Positions 7,892 to 15,174 of a stretch of DNA of 15,174 bases are shown piece by piece (within the stretch, counting starts at the first letter, position 1; each line of letters starts with the position of its first letter). Location: NCBI GenBank assembly GCA_025458465.1, contig JALOSK010000041.1, positions 1 through 15,174 of the forward strand. The letters run 5' to 3'. This DNA is from Sandarakinorhabdus sp. (GTDB lineage: Bacteria; Pseudomonadota; Alphaproteobacteria; Sphingomonadales; Sphingomonadaceae). The position numbers were made by a program, and so were the translations under genes. Under the pieces are notes generated by a model. It was not told where the DNA came from. It was given only the letters and a program-made list of their open reading frames with translations, and did no database searches.

Positions 7892-8946
7892 TTGCGGCGC
7901 CATCCGGCGGCCTCTCCGCCCACCAGCAGCAGGCCCAGGCCCAGATGGGTGACCAGCAGCAGGCTGGCCATCATCGTCATCAGGGCGCCCACTTCGGCAT
8001 CATGGCCGATCATGAACACCGCCAGCCCGGCAAACACCACGTCCTTGTTGGGCAGGAAGGGCAGGCGCGACAGCAGCATCCGCATGGCCGACAGCAGCAC
8101 CCACATCTGCACGCCTTCGGCCGGCAGGGCGAGATGCCAGCACCAGCCGGTGAGCACCAGCGTCGCCACCACCCGCAGCATCTGAACAACGGTCACATAA
8201 CGCAGATCCGCGCCGGGCAGGCTGAACAGCTTCTTGCGGAACAGCAGTACGCCGCTGGAAATCACCAGCATCAGCGCCACGGATGCCAGCACGGCATCGG
8301 GATCGATGCCCAGCCTGAGCTGGCCAAGCAGCGGATAGGCCAGCACCATCAGCACAAGCGTGACGAGATTGGCCGCCATGGCAGACAGGATCGCCACATC
8401 CTTCACCGCGCCAAACGGCGCCGCCACCATCGCCGTGCGCTGCCGCGCCCAGGTATAGAAATAGAGATCGCCGACATAGCCGGTGATGAGTTCATTGCCG
8501 ATCAGCTTCCTGAGCAGGGCGATGAAGCCATCGGCCGGAATGCGCCAAAGCCGCCGGAAAATGGCGAAATCCCCAAGCGGGCCGGCAAAATAGGACAGGG
8601 CGTACACCAGCCAGAAGGCCGGCGATGTCGGCACCATGGCGGCCACCCGCCCCAGATCGACCTGCGCCAGCTGCGTGAGTGCTGCAACCAGCACCGCCAG
8701 GGTGATGGCCGTGCCGACCCACCACGTCCAGCCGCGCTCGCTGCGCGGCAGCGCAGGCAGCACATCGGCTGGAAGTGGGGCCGCCAATGGCGGGGTGCCC
8801 AATGGTTGCGGGCCCATCCCTGCGGGAGCAGCGCCGGCGTCACCTTGATACATGTCTGGCGCCAAATCCTCTTGTTCAGCGGGGGCGATACGCGGCCAAT
8901 ATGGCAATTTCGGGACGCCCGACAAGCGCGGCGGCTCGTCGGTCAC
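7888..8946 (-). CDS. Polytopic membrane protein, possibly lysylphosphatidylglycerol-synthase-TM-like
   Basis: A 352-residue protein from GTG 8946, whose GTGA overlaps the stop of the phosphatase gene. ATG 8853 (residue 32) is a reasonable alternative start. A proline-rich cytoplasmic tail (1-70) precedes about seven to eight hydrophobic spans, roughly at 74-94, 109-130, 186-207, 217-236, 253-272, 281-295, 301-316 and 320-343. The segment around 120-170 (G-P-L-G-D-F-A-I-F-R-R-L-W, G-Y-V-G-D-L-Y-F-Y) is the most distinctive. The layout resembles the membrane domain of the LPG synthase/UPF0104 flippase-like family, but no decisive motif is visible and this is a tentative guess. Context with a cysQ-like phosphatase and a secreted DUF2141 protein suggests a cell-envelope job. 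Confidence 0.75.
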   Translation of the reverse strand: MTDEPPRLSGVPKLPYWPRIAPAEQEDLAPDMYQGDAGAAPAGMGPQPLGTPPLAAPLPADVLPALPRSERGWTWWVGTAITLAVLVAALTQLAQVDLGRVAAMVPTSPAFWLVYALSYFAGPLGDFAIFRRLWRIPADGFIALLRKLIGNELITGYVGDLYFYTWARQRTAMVAAPFGAVKDVAILSAMAANLVTLVLMVLAYPLLGQLRLGIDPDAVLASVALMLVISSGVLLFRKKLFSLPGADLRYVTVVQMLRVVATLVLTGWCWHLALPAEGVQMWVLLSAMRMLLSRLPFLPNKDVVFAGLAVFMIGHDAEVGALMTMMASLLLVTHLGLGLLLVGGEAAGWRRK

Positions 8947-9674
8947 GCCGCAGCGGCGATCGCGGCGAGCAGGCGCGGGCGCTGGCTGGCATGGCAGATC
9001 AGGATGTCTGGCGTCAGCGGCCGCGGCTGGTTGAAGATCAGCGCGCTGCCATCCAGCCGGGAGACCGAGAGTCCAGCAGCCAGTGCGATGGCTGCCGGAG
9101 CAGCGCTGTCCCATTCATGCATGTCGCCCAGATGCAGATAGGCATCGGCCTCGCCATGCAGCACAGCCAGCGTCTTGGCGCCCGCGCTGCCCATTGGAAT
9201 CAACGTCGCATCGATCGCCTTGGCAAGACGATCGGCCAGTGCCGGCGGACGGCTGCGGCTGATCACGATGCGCAGCCGCGCCGCTTCGGCCGGCAGTGGC
9301 GGCGGCGCATCCGTGGCCACCGCCCGGCCCAGCGCCGGCTGGGTCACGGCACCGGCCACCAGCTGCCCATCGGCCAGCAATGCCACGTGCACGGCAAAAT
9401 CATCGCGTCCGGTGGAATATTCCCTCGTGCCATCCAGCGGATCGATGATCCACAGGCGCCGGGCCGAAAGCCGGGCGGCGCTGTCGGGCGATTCTTCCGA
9501 CAGGATGGCATCATCCGGCCGCGCTGCTGCCAGCGCGTCGATCAGCAGCCGGTTGCTGGCCGCATCGGCGGCGGCGCCCAGGGCGGCCGGTTCGGTTGGA
9601 CCATCGGCGCGCAACTGCAGCAACAGCTGGCCAGCCTGAGAGGCCAGGGCGAGGGCAAGCGCCGCGTCGGACAT
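8943..9674 (-). CDS. cysQ: Inositol-monophosphatase-family phosphatase, CysQ-like 3'(2'),5'-bisphosphate nucleotidase
   Basis: A 243-residue metal-dependent phosphatase. Metal-site motifs are intact: L-S-E60-E-S, then I-I-D78-P-L-D81-G-T-R-E-Y, the form typical of CysQ, and late W188-D189-S-A-A-P-A-A-I-A-L. CysQ hydrolyses 3'-phosphoadenosine 5'-phosphate to AMP, removing a toxic by-product of sulfate assimilation; other members of the superfamily act on inositol phosphates, so the substrate is inferred. Start ATG 9674 gives M-S-D-A-A-L-A-L; ATG 9698 is the other candidate. It leads a three-gene unit with 4-nt overlaps and is divergent from the MFS gene, with 167 bp between them holding only GC-rich partial repeats. 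Confidence 0.85.
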   Translation of the reverse strand: MSDAALALALASQAGQLLLQLRADGPTEPAALGAAADAASNRLLIDALAAARPDDAILSEESPDSAARLSARRLWIIDPLDGTREYSTGRDDFAVHVALLADGQLVAGAVTQPALGRAVATDAPPPLPAEAARLRIVISRSRPPALADRLAKAIDATLIPMGSAGAKTLAVLHGEADAYLHLGDMHEWDSAAPAAIALAAGLSVSRLDGSALIFNQPRPLTPDILICHASQRPRLLAAIAAAA

Positions 9675-9841
9675 GTCCGGATGGATGTGAGGGGGCATGC
9701 CGGCCCTCCTGCCAGTGCCGGCGCCAACCGGCAAGCACAGACCGGCCCCCTGCCACAAGCAACCGGCTTGCCAGCCGCCAGCCATGCAGGCAGGCTGCCA
9801 TCCTGACGTCCGGCGACATGACCGGCGGTGGGGAGGTGAGG

Positions 9842-11179
9842 ATGGCAGACGCGCACGCGTCCGGGACCCCGTTGCATTCAGCGGCAGCGCCGCCGGCAGC
9901 CGTGCATCCGCGACTGCTGCTGTGGACGCTGCTGGTCGTCTACATCTTCAACTTCATCGATCGGCAGATCGTCTCCATCCTGGCTGAACCGATTGCCCGC
10001 GATCTGGGCCTTTCCGACAGCCAGCTGGGCCTGCTCACTGGCCTCGCCTTTGCGCTTTTCTATGCCACGCTGGGCGTGCCGATCGCCCGCATTGCCGACA
10101 ATGGCCGCACCAACCGCAGCCGGCTGATCGCGGTCTGCGTGGCGGTGTGGTCGGCGATGACGGCGCTGTGCGGGGTGGCGCAGAATTTCTGGCAGCTGCT
10201 GCTCGCCCGCATCGGTGTTGGCGTGGGGGAGGCGGGCTGCACCCCAACGGCCCACGCCCTGATTGCCGACAGTCTGCCCCCCGAAAAGCGCGCCGGCGGC
10301 ATTGCCTTCTTCGGCCTCGGCATCCCCATCGGCGGCCTGATGGGCACGTTGATCGGCGGCGGCATGGCCGAGGCGCTGGGCTGGCGGGAGGCCTTCTATG
10401 TCGTCGGCCTGCCCGGCCTGCTGCTGGCCGTGTTTGTCTGGTTCTTCCTGAAAGATCCGCGGCTGGGCCGTGCGGCGCCCGCGGATGCGCCGCCGCGCCT
10501 GTCGATGTGGGCCAGCCTGAAGCTGCTGGCGACCTCGCCTGCCTATTGCCTGGTGCTGTCGGGCGCGTCGATGGTCGCATTCCTGTCCTATGGCAAGGGG
10601 GTGTGGGTGCTGGTGTATTTCCAGCGCACACACGGGCTTTCGGTGGGGCAAACGGCGATCTCGGTGGGGCTCATCCTCGGGATCGCCGGTATCGTCGGCA
10701 CCTGGCTGGGTGGCTGGGCGGCCGATCGCTGGGGCAGCAAGGATCGCCGGCACATGCTCACCCTGCCGGCCTGGGCGATGCTGCTGGCGGCCCCCATCTT
10801 GTTCGCCGGATACATGGTGGATGATTGGCGGCTGGCCATCGCGCTTCTGGTGCTGCCCACCATTGCCAATTCGGCCTATTATGGCCCGGCCTATGGGGCT
10901 GCGCAGGTGCTGGCGCGGCCCGACACGCGGGCGATGGCGGCGGCGTGGATGGTCTTCGCGCAGAATTTGATCGGGCTGGGGCTTGGCCCCCTGCTGTTCG
11001 GCGCGCTGTCCGACATGCTGAAGCCCGAATATGGCCAGCAATCGGTGCGCATCGTGCTGTACTTTGCAGCCTGGGCCGGGCTGGTGCCGGCGCTGCTGTT
11101 CTGGCTGGGCGCCCGTGCGCTGGGCCGTGAGACGAACGGAAAGGATGTTCCCGATGGAGGTGCTGCGCACGCCGGATGA
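9842..11179 (+). CDS. MFS transporter, spinster-like family
   Basis: A 445-residue inner-membrane carrier with about 12 hydrophobic spans. ATG 9842 follows an excellent ribosome site GGGGAGGTGAGG. TM1 carries F-N-F-I-D-R-Q-I-V (36-44), a hallmark of the spinster-type group common in sphingomonads; then [15 protein letters not shown], a degenerate loop-2 motif [11 protein letters not shown], and V-G-E-A-G-C-T-P in TM4-5, where the family has a conserved Glu-Ala-Gly. The substrate is not predictable; relatives are often next to catabolic genes for aromatic or xenobiotic compounds. The 3' end overlaps the haloalkane dehalogenase gene by 26 nt, so the two are co-transcribed. Confidence 0.92.
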   Translation: MADAHASGTPLHSAAAPPAAVHPRLLLWTLLVVYIFNFIDRQIVSILAEPIARDLGLSDSQLGLLTGLAFALFYATLGVPIARIADNGRTNRSRLIAVCVAVWSAMTALCGVAQNFWQLLLARIGVGVGEAGCTPTAHALIADSLPPEKRAGGIAFFGLGIPIGGLMGTLIGGGMAEALGWREAFYVVGLPGLLLAVFVWFFLKDPRLGRAAPADAPPRLSMWASLKLLATSPAYCLVLSGASMVAFLSYGKGVWVLVYFQRTHGLSVGQTAISVGLILGIAGIVGTWLGGWAADRWGSKDRRHMLTLPAWAMLLAAPILFAGYMVDDWRLAIALLVLPTIANSAYYGPAYGAAQVLARPDTRAMAAAWMVFAQNLIGLGLGPLLFGALSDMLKPEYGQQSVRIVLYFAAWAGLVPALLFWLGARALGRETNGKDVPDGGAAHAG

Positions 11180-12059
11180 GGCCTTTGCCGGCCTCGTCGA
11201 TTATCCCTTCGCGCCGCACTATCTGGAGGTGACCGACCGCGCCACCGGCTCGCCGCTGCGGCTCCATTACGTCGATGAAGGCCCGCGCGAGGCGGCTCCC
11301 ATCCTGCTGATGCATGGCGAACCGAGCTGGAGTTACCTGTATCGCAAGTTCGTGCCGCCGCTGGTGGCAGCCGGGCACCGGGTGGTGGCGCCCGATCTGA
11401 TCGGCTTCGGCAAATCGGACAAGCCGGCCGATCGCCATGATTACACGTTCGAACGCCATGTCGAATGGATGAGCGATTGGCTCACCGCGCTCGATCTGAC
11501 GGGCATCACCCTGTTCTGTCAGGATTGGGGCGGGCTGATCGGCCTGCGGCTGGTGGCGGCTTTTCCGGAGCGTTTTGCCCGGCTGGTGATCGCCAACACC
11601 GGCCTGCCGGTGGGCACCGGCTGGTCGGAAGGCTTCAGGGCGTGGCTGGAATTCTCGCAGAAGGTGGAGAACTTCCCGGTCGGCTTCATCGTCAATGGCG
11701 GCACCACGCGCGATCTGACCCCGGCCGAAGTGGCCGCCTATGATGCCCCCTTTCCAGACGAACGTTACAAGGAAGGCGCCCGCCAGTTCCCGACGCTGGT
11801 GCCGGTCACGCCGGAGCATGCCAGCGTGACCGAGAACAAGGCGGCCTGGGACGTGCTGTCGCGCTTCGACAGGCCGGTGGTCACCTGTTTTTCCGACAGG
11901 GACGCCGTGACCCACGGCGGCGAGCGCGTCTTCATCGAGCGCGTGCCGGGCGCCAGCGGGCAGCCGCACACGATCGTGAAGGGTGGCGGGCATTTCCTGC
12001 AGGAAGATGCGCCGGAGGAACTGGTCCGGATCATCCTCGATCATATCGCGAGGGGTTGA
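11154..12059 (+). CDS. Haloalkane dehalogenase (HLD-I type alpha/beta hydrolase)
   Basis: A 301-residue hydrolase that would replace a carbon-bound halogen with hydroxyl through a covalent ester. Start ATG 11154 gives [11 protein letters not shown], matching the start of subfamily I; ATG 11145 adds three residues. Visible parts: H54-G-E56-P-S-W (oxyanion turn), nucleophile D124 in C-Q-D-W125-G-G with W125 as a halide-stabilising residue, the acid at D250 (or D248) in F-S-D-R-D, and the base H280 in G-G-G-H-F. The cap region (151-200) has D-A-P-F-P-D-E-R-Y, typical of this large proteobacterial clade. I cannot place the second halide Trp (W175 of Xanthobacter DhlA) with certainty, so real dehalogenase activity is unproven. 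It lies between a carrier gene and an isomerase-like gene, overlapping both. Confidence 0.88.
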   Translation: MEVLRTPDEAFAGLVDYPFAPHYLEVTDRATGSPLRLHYVDEGPREAAPILLMHGEPSWSYLYRKFVPPLVAAGHRVVAPDLIGFGKSDKPADRHDYTFERHVEWMSDWLTALDLTGITLFCQDWGGLIGLRLVAAFPERFARLVIANTGLPVGTGWSEGFRAWLEFSQKVENFPVGFIVNGGTTRDLTPAEVAAYDAPFPDERYKEGARQFPTLVPVTPEHASVTENKAAWDVLSRFDRPVVTCFSDRDAVTHGGERVFIERVPGASGQPHTIVKGGGHFLQEDAPEELVRIILDHIARG

Positions 12060-12706
12060 TGCTGTCCTTCGATCTCTACTGGTCGTTCCGGTCGCCCTAT
12101 TCCTATCTGCTGCTGCCGCGCGTGGTCGATCTGGTGGCGACCCATGATGTGGCCTGCACCGTGAAGATCGTCTATCCGATTGCAGTGCGGCAGGCGGATT
12201 TCTTCCAGAAGGTGGATCCGCTGTGGGCCTTCTACCTGATGAAGGACACGTATCGCACCGCCGAATATCTGGGCATGCCCTACCGCTGGCCGCTGCCCGA
12301 TCCGGTGGTGATGGACCCGGCGACCCGGCTCTATCCGCCCGAACAGCCGCACATCCACCGGCTGTCGCACCTGGGCGTCGCCGCAGCGGAGGCCGGGCGC
12401 GGGCTCGCATTCATCCGCGAAATCTCCCACACCATCTGGTCCGGCACGGTGGACCATTGGCATGAAGGCGATCACCTCGCCCAAGCTGCGGCGCGGGCCG
12501 GGCTGGACCTCGCCGCGCTGGATGCCGCCGTCGCTGCCAATCCCGATCATTATCGAGCCGCCGTGGAGGCCAACCAGGAGGCGCAGCGCGCCGCCGGCCA
12601 TTATGGCGTGCCGCTGATGGCCTTCGATGGCGAGCCCTTCTTCGGGCAGGACCGGTTTGATCAACTGGTGTGGCGCATGCAGCAGAAGGGCCTGCAGGCG
12701 CGCTAG
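12059..12706 (+). CDS. 2-hydroxychromene-2-carboxylate isomerase-like / DsbA-family protein
   Basis: A 215-residue thioredoxin-fold protein of the DsbA/kappa-GST group. The ATG shares one base with the dehalogenase stop (TGATG, 12057-12061), with GAGGGG upstream, so the two are translationally coupled. It begins [12 protein letters not shown]12-P-Y-S-Y, where S12 matches the catalytic Ser of NahD-type HCCA isomerases in place of a CxxC; it ends with G-V-P185 (cis-Pro) and F-F-G-Q-D-R-F-D (194-201), the family's signature. HCCA isomerase is glutathione-dependent and works in naphthalene breakdown, but many homologues act on other compounds. The convergent DUF1275 gene overlaps its stop by 4 nt (CTAG). 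Confidence 0.85.
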   Translation: MLSFDLYWSFRSPYSYLLLPRVVDLVATHDVACTVKIVYPIAVRQADFFQKVDPLWAFYLMKDTYRTAEYLGMPYRWPLPDPVVMDPATRLYPPEQPHIHRLSHLGVAAAEAGRGLAFIREISHTIWSGTVDHWHEGDHLAQAAARAGLDLAALDAAVAANPDHYRAAVEANQEAQRAAGHYGVPLMAFDGEPFFGQDRFDQLVWRMQQKGLQAR

Positions 12707-13326
12707 AGATCGATCAGCGCCGCCAATACTGCCGCCATCAGGGCCGCCACCGCGAGATTGCCGACGCCCAGCACTGGCCACAGCAGGGCGCCCGCCACCG
12801 CGCCGCCGATCATGGCCAGCCACAACAATAGCCAGGGCAGAAACGCCAGCGCCGGCCCGCCCATGAAGGCGGCTGCGATGCGCTGGCCAATCTTCACGAG
12901 GTTGCCGGTCATGAAGGTCAGACTGATCTTCACGTCTCCGCCCGCTTCGAACACGCTGTTTTCCGCCCCCATCGCCGCCGCCGCCAGCAACAGCCCAGGC
13001 CACAGCAGGCCGCCATTGGCCAGCGCGGCACCGCCGCCGAGCAGCGCCGCCACCAGCAGCAACTGCCCACGCCGCCGCCCGGCCGGCAAGCAGCGGCCAA
13101 GCAGCGTGGCAATGGCCACACCGGCCACAAAGGCCGCCAGCAGGCTGGCCGCCAGCCCGGCAATCTGCCCCGCCTCGGCCAGCCCCACGCCCAGCCGGGT
13201 GGAATTGCCGCTCATGAAGCTGAGGAAAAGACCGCCGGATGCAATGAAGCCGACCGCATCGACATAGCCGGCCAGCGCTGCCAGCGCGGCGGCGATCGCC
13301 TGATCCCGACGGGGGTGATCCTGCAT
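12703..13326 (-). CDS. DUF1275 (YoaK-family) membrane protein
   Basis: A 207-residue inner-membrane protein with about six hydrophobic segments. ATG 13326 overlaps the sulfatase stop by one base (TGATG). It shows the family pattern: G20-Y-V-D-A-V-G-F near the start, M38-S-G-N-S-T-R-L-G, and a second related motif M139-T-G-N-L-V-K-I-G after E-N-S-V-F. This internal echo indicates that two similar halves make up the fold. The function of DUF1275/YoaK proteins is not established; a transport role has been suggested for some. Its position directly after a sulfatase hints at a link to that substrate, but this is inference. It ends convergently with the isomerase-like gene. Confidence 0.87.
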   Translation of the reverse strand: MQDHPRRDQAIAAALAALAGYVDAVGFIASGGLFLSFMSGNSTRLGVGLAEAGQIAGLAASLLAAFVAGVAIATLLGRCLPAGRRRGQLLLVAALLGGGAALANGGLLWPGLLLAAAAMGAENSVFEAGGDVKISLTFMTGNLVKIGQRIAAAFMGGPALAFLPWLLLWLAMIGGAVAGALLWPVLGVGNLAVAALMAAVLAALIDL

Positions 13327-15068
13327 CAGCCGCCCCGCCAGCGCCGGCCCACCCACAGGCCCAGCGCCAGCAGCCACAGCGTTGCCGCCAGCGGCGCCAC
13401 CCGGCCGGGCAGCAGATCACGTGTGGCATTGGCCTGGATCTGCGCCGGCGCGCTGTAACCGGCGGGCATCGGCAGCACCTGGTTGGCCTTGGCCCAGCGC
13501 TGCCAGCCGGCCTGCATCGCGGCAAAGCGGACGCTCTCCACCGCCGCCAGATCGCGCGTTTCGCCGGGATCGGCCATGAGGTCGAACAGGTGCCAGCGGC
13601 CATCGCCATAGGGCGGCAGGTTCTTCACCAGCTTCCAGCGGCCCTGCCACAGCACGGCATTGCCCGACAGTTCATAGCCGATGGCTTCATCGTCGGGATG
13701 CACGGACAGGCCCGGGTCCTCCAGCACCGCCAGCAGCGAGCGGCCTTCCAGCCCGGCCGGCGCGGCAACGCCCGCCAGATTGAGCAGGGTGGGCGCCAGA
13801 TCGACCGCATGGGCCGGCGCCGGCGCCACGGCCCCGCGCGCCTGCCGCAGCGCCGGCGGCAGCGTGATGATGAACGGCACCCGCACCCCGCCTTCCCAGG
13901 CGCTGAACTTGTAGCCACGCAAGGGGCTGGCCGCCGCGCTGGCCCAGCTCGCGCCGATATAGGTGAGCGTGCCCGGCGCGCCCTGCCGTTCGGGCGCCAT
14001 GTCATACTGAAGATGCGCGTTGAAGGTGGTGAAGCGATTGGCTTCCGGATTGGTGGCCTCCGCACCATTGTCAGACACGAAGACGAACAGCGTGTTGTCA
14101 TAGCGGCCGGTGGTTTTGAGATGCGCCACCAGCCGGCCCACTTCGCGGTCCATGGCGGTGGCCATCGCGCCATAGACTTCCATGGCCCGGGCCCAGCGCG
14201 CGCGCTCCTCTGGCGCCAGCGCCTGCCAGTTGCGCGTGGAGGGCATTATGGCCAGCGGCGTTTCGGGCAGCAGGCCGGCCCGTGCCACGCCCGCAGCCCG
14301 CGCCGCGCGCAGCGCCGTCCAGCCGGCATCATAGCGGCCCTTGTACCGCGCGATGTCCGCCGCGCTGGCCTGCACCGGGATATGATTGGCGAGGAAGCCC
14401 AGCGTGGCAAAGAAGGGCCGGCCCCTCACGCCATCGATCTGCGCGATGGCTTCATCAACGATCAGGGTGGAGGAATAGAAGCGCCGCGGCAGCCGGGCGG
14501 TCTTGCCGTCGCGCGTCCAGTCGGCCCGTTCGTAGAGCAGGCGGTTGGGCTTGTTCTCCCAATTGTCGGCGCCGGATTGGGACAGCGCCAGCGCCCGATC
14601 CCAGCCGCGCGCGGTGGGCAGATCGCCGGCATCATGGCCCAGATGCCATTTGCCGGCATAGAGCGTGGCATAGCCGGCCGCTTTCAGCCGCTGCGCCAGC
14701 GTGGTGACGCCGGGTGCCAGCACGGCGTTGTAGCCGGGCCGGCCCTGATGCTGCGGCGGGATGGTTTCCGGCATGTTGCCCAGCCCGGCCTTGTGGGCGT
14801 TCAGCCCGGTCAGCAGCATGGCGCGGGTGGGCGAACAGCTGGCCGACACATGGAAATTGGCAAAGCGGGTGCCGGCCCTCGCCAGCGCGTCGATAGTGGG
14901 CGTGGCAATCTCCCCGCCATAGCTGCCGGGATCGGAATAGCCCCAATCATCTGCAATGATCAGCACGATGTTGGGCCGGGGCGCGGCAGGCGGATCAGCC
15001 GCCGCCGGGGCCAGCGCCGTTGCTGCCAGCAACAGGGCCGCCAGCCGCTTCACAGCCAGCCGCTTCAT
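13326..15068 (-). CDS. Type I arylsulfatase with C-terminal membrane tail
   Basis: A 580-residue exported sulfatase that would hydrolyse a sulfate ester outside the cytoplasm. A signal peptide covers residues 1-24 (Lys/Arg start, L-L-L-A-A-T-A-L-A core). Active-site residues: D40-D41 (metal), C78-S-P-T-R82, the C-x-P-x-R motif whose Cys is converted to formylglycine, then L-L-T-G, K140-W-H142, V-S-D333-N334-G-A-E and R-G-Y-K387. Length is normal for the arylsulfatase A group. The last 24 residues form a hydrophobic span (about 557-573) followed by G-R-R-W-R-G-G, a membrane anchor or sorting-like tail. The ATG overlaps the stop of the gene before it (ATGA), and its own stop overlaps DUF1275. 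A formylglycine-generating enzyme must exist elsewhere. The substrate is unknown. Confidence 0.92.
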   Translation of the reverse strand: MKRLAVKRLAALLLAATALAPAAADPPAAPRPNIVLIIADDWGYSDPGSYGGEIATPTIDALARAGTRFANFHVSASCSPTRAMLLTGLNAHKAGLGNMPETIPPQHQGRPGYNAVLAPGVTTLAQRLKAAGYATLYAGKWHLGHDAGDLPTARGWDRALALSQSGADNWENKPNRLLYERADWTRDGKTARLPRRFYSSTLIVDEAIAQIDGVRGRPFFATLGFLANHIPVQASAADIARYKGRYDAGWTALRAARAAGVARAGLLPETPLAIMPSTRNWQALAPEERARWARAMEVYGAMATAMDREVGRLVAHLKTTGRYDNTLFVFVSDNGAEATNPEANRFTTFNAHLQYDMAPERQGAPGTLTYIGASWASAAASPLRGYKFSAWEGGVRVPFIITLPPALRQARGAVAPAPAHAVDLAPTLLNLAGVAAPAGLEGRSLLAVLEDPGLSVHPDDEAIGYELSGNAVLWQGRWKLVKNLPPYGDGRWHLFDLMADPGETRDLAAVESVRFAAMQAGWQRWAKANQVLPMPAGYSAPAQIQANATRDLLPGRVAPLAATLWLLALGLWVGRRWRGG

Positions 15069-15174
15069 AAGGCGTCGGCCTCCACCGCCGTGCTGCCGGC
15101 CGGCAGGAACAGCCGCAGGCCATCATCGGCGATGCGGATGCGGCCATCGAACCGCTGCGGCGCGTCGCCCAGGA
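15065..15174 (-). CDS. 3' end of an unidentified gene, cut by the window edge
   Basis: The last 35 codons of a minus-strand gene are present, reading L-G-D-A-P-Q-R-F-D-G-R-I-R-I-A and ending S-T-A-V-E-A-D-A-L before TGA at 15067-15065. The stop overlaps the sulfatase ATG as ATGA, so it is in the same operon. The residues look like soluble protein with short beta strands; I do not recognise the family. Confidence 0.6.
   Translation of the reverse strand, partial: LGDAPQRFDGRIRIADDGLRLFLPAGSTAVEADAL

Noticed and set aside
9726..9772. Direct AACCGGC copies and GGCAAGC/GCTTGCC arms between the cysQ-like and MFS genes as an operator
   Set aside because: The arms are only 7 bp, 29 nt apart, and the region is so GC-rich that such matches are expected by chance.
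15040..15068. Repeated start of the sulfatase (M-K-R-L-A-V-K-R-L-A) as a sign of two alternative genes or a mobile insertion
   Set aside because: It is a short 15-nt local duplication inside a signal peptide; it only adds basic residues and does not alter the call.

Overview
The window looks like chromosomal DNA from a GC-rich alphaproteobacterium, most likely Sphingomonadales (a Sphingomonas/Sandarakinorhabdus-type organism). The evidence is high GC, two secreted proteins ending in the PEPxxWA form of the PEP-CTERM sorting tail that is common in that order, and sphingomonad-style metabolic families (spinster-type MFS carrier, subfamily-I haloalkane dehalogenase, HCCA-isomerase-like protein, arylsulfatase). 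The genus is inference. I saw no rRNA, tRNA, CRISPR array or insertion sequence, and no gene-free stretch longer than 300 bases.

Layout. 1-1100: a small DUF1508 protein whose 3' end, stop codon included, is repeated in tandem and followed by a terminator; then divergent phhB (-) and a zincin-like metallopeptidase (+). 1106-4191: a minus-strand pair (broken nitronate monooxygenase, then a crotonase) diverges from a plus-strand aminotransferase and a small membrane protein. Three of these four genes look damaged or shortened (frameshifting deletion, in-frame N-terminal loss, odd C-terminus). 4184-6074: two tandem paralogous PEP-CTERM proteins, both 251 aa. Each has a -24/-12 (sigma-54) promoter, a leader of about 40 nt and a near-identical terminator. 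The second also has a perfect dyad and a perfect IHF consensus upstream, which is a textbook enhancer/IHF/sigma-54 arrangement. 6087-9674 (-): a GT4 glycosyltransferase, then the coupled set cysQ-like phosphatase, membrane protein and DUF2141 protein joined by 4-nt overlaps. 9842-12706 (+): MFS carrier, haloalkane dehalogenase and HCCA-isomerase-like protein, all overlapping. 12703-15174 (-): an unidentified partial gene, a C-terminally anchored arylsulfatase and a DUF1275 membrane protein, also overlapping.

How they may work together. The PEP-CTERM pair is the most coherent unit. Its products would be exported, processed by an exosortase encoded elsewhere, and switched on by an enhancer-binding protein acting on RpoN; the adjacent glycosyltransferase may belong to surface-polysaccharide synthesis. 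The plus-strand carrier/dehalogenase/isomerase set looks like a small uptake-and-catabolism operon for an unknown substrate. The sulfatase operon suggests desulfation of an external sulfate ester, but the substrate cannot be read from sequence.
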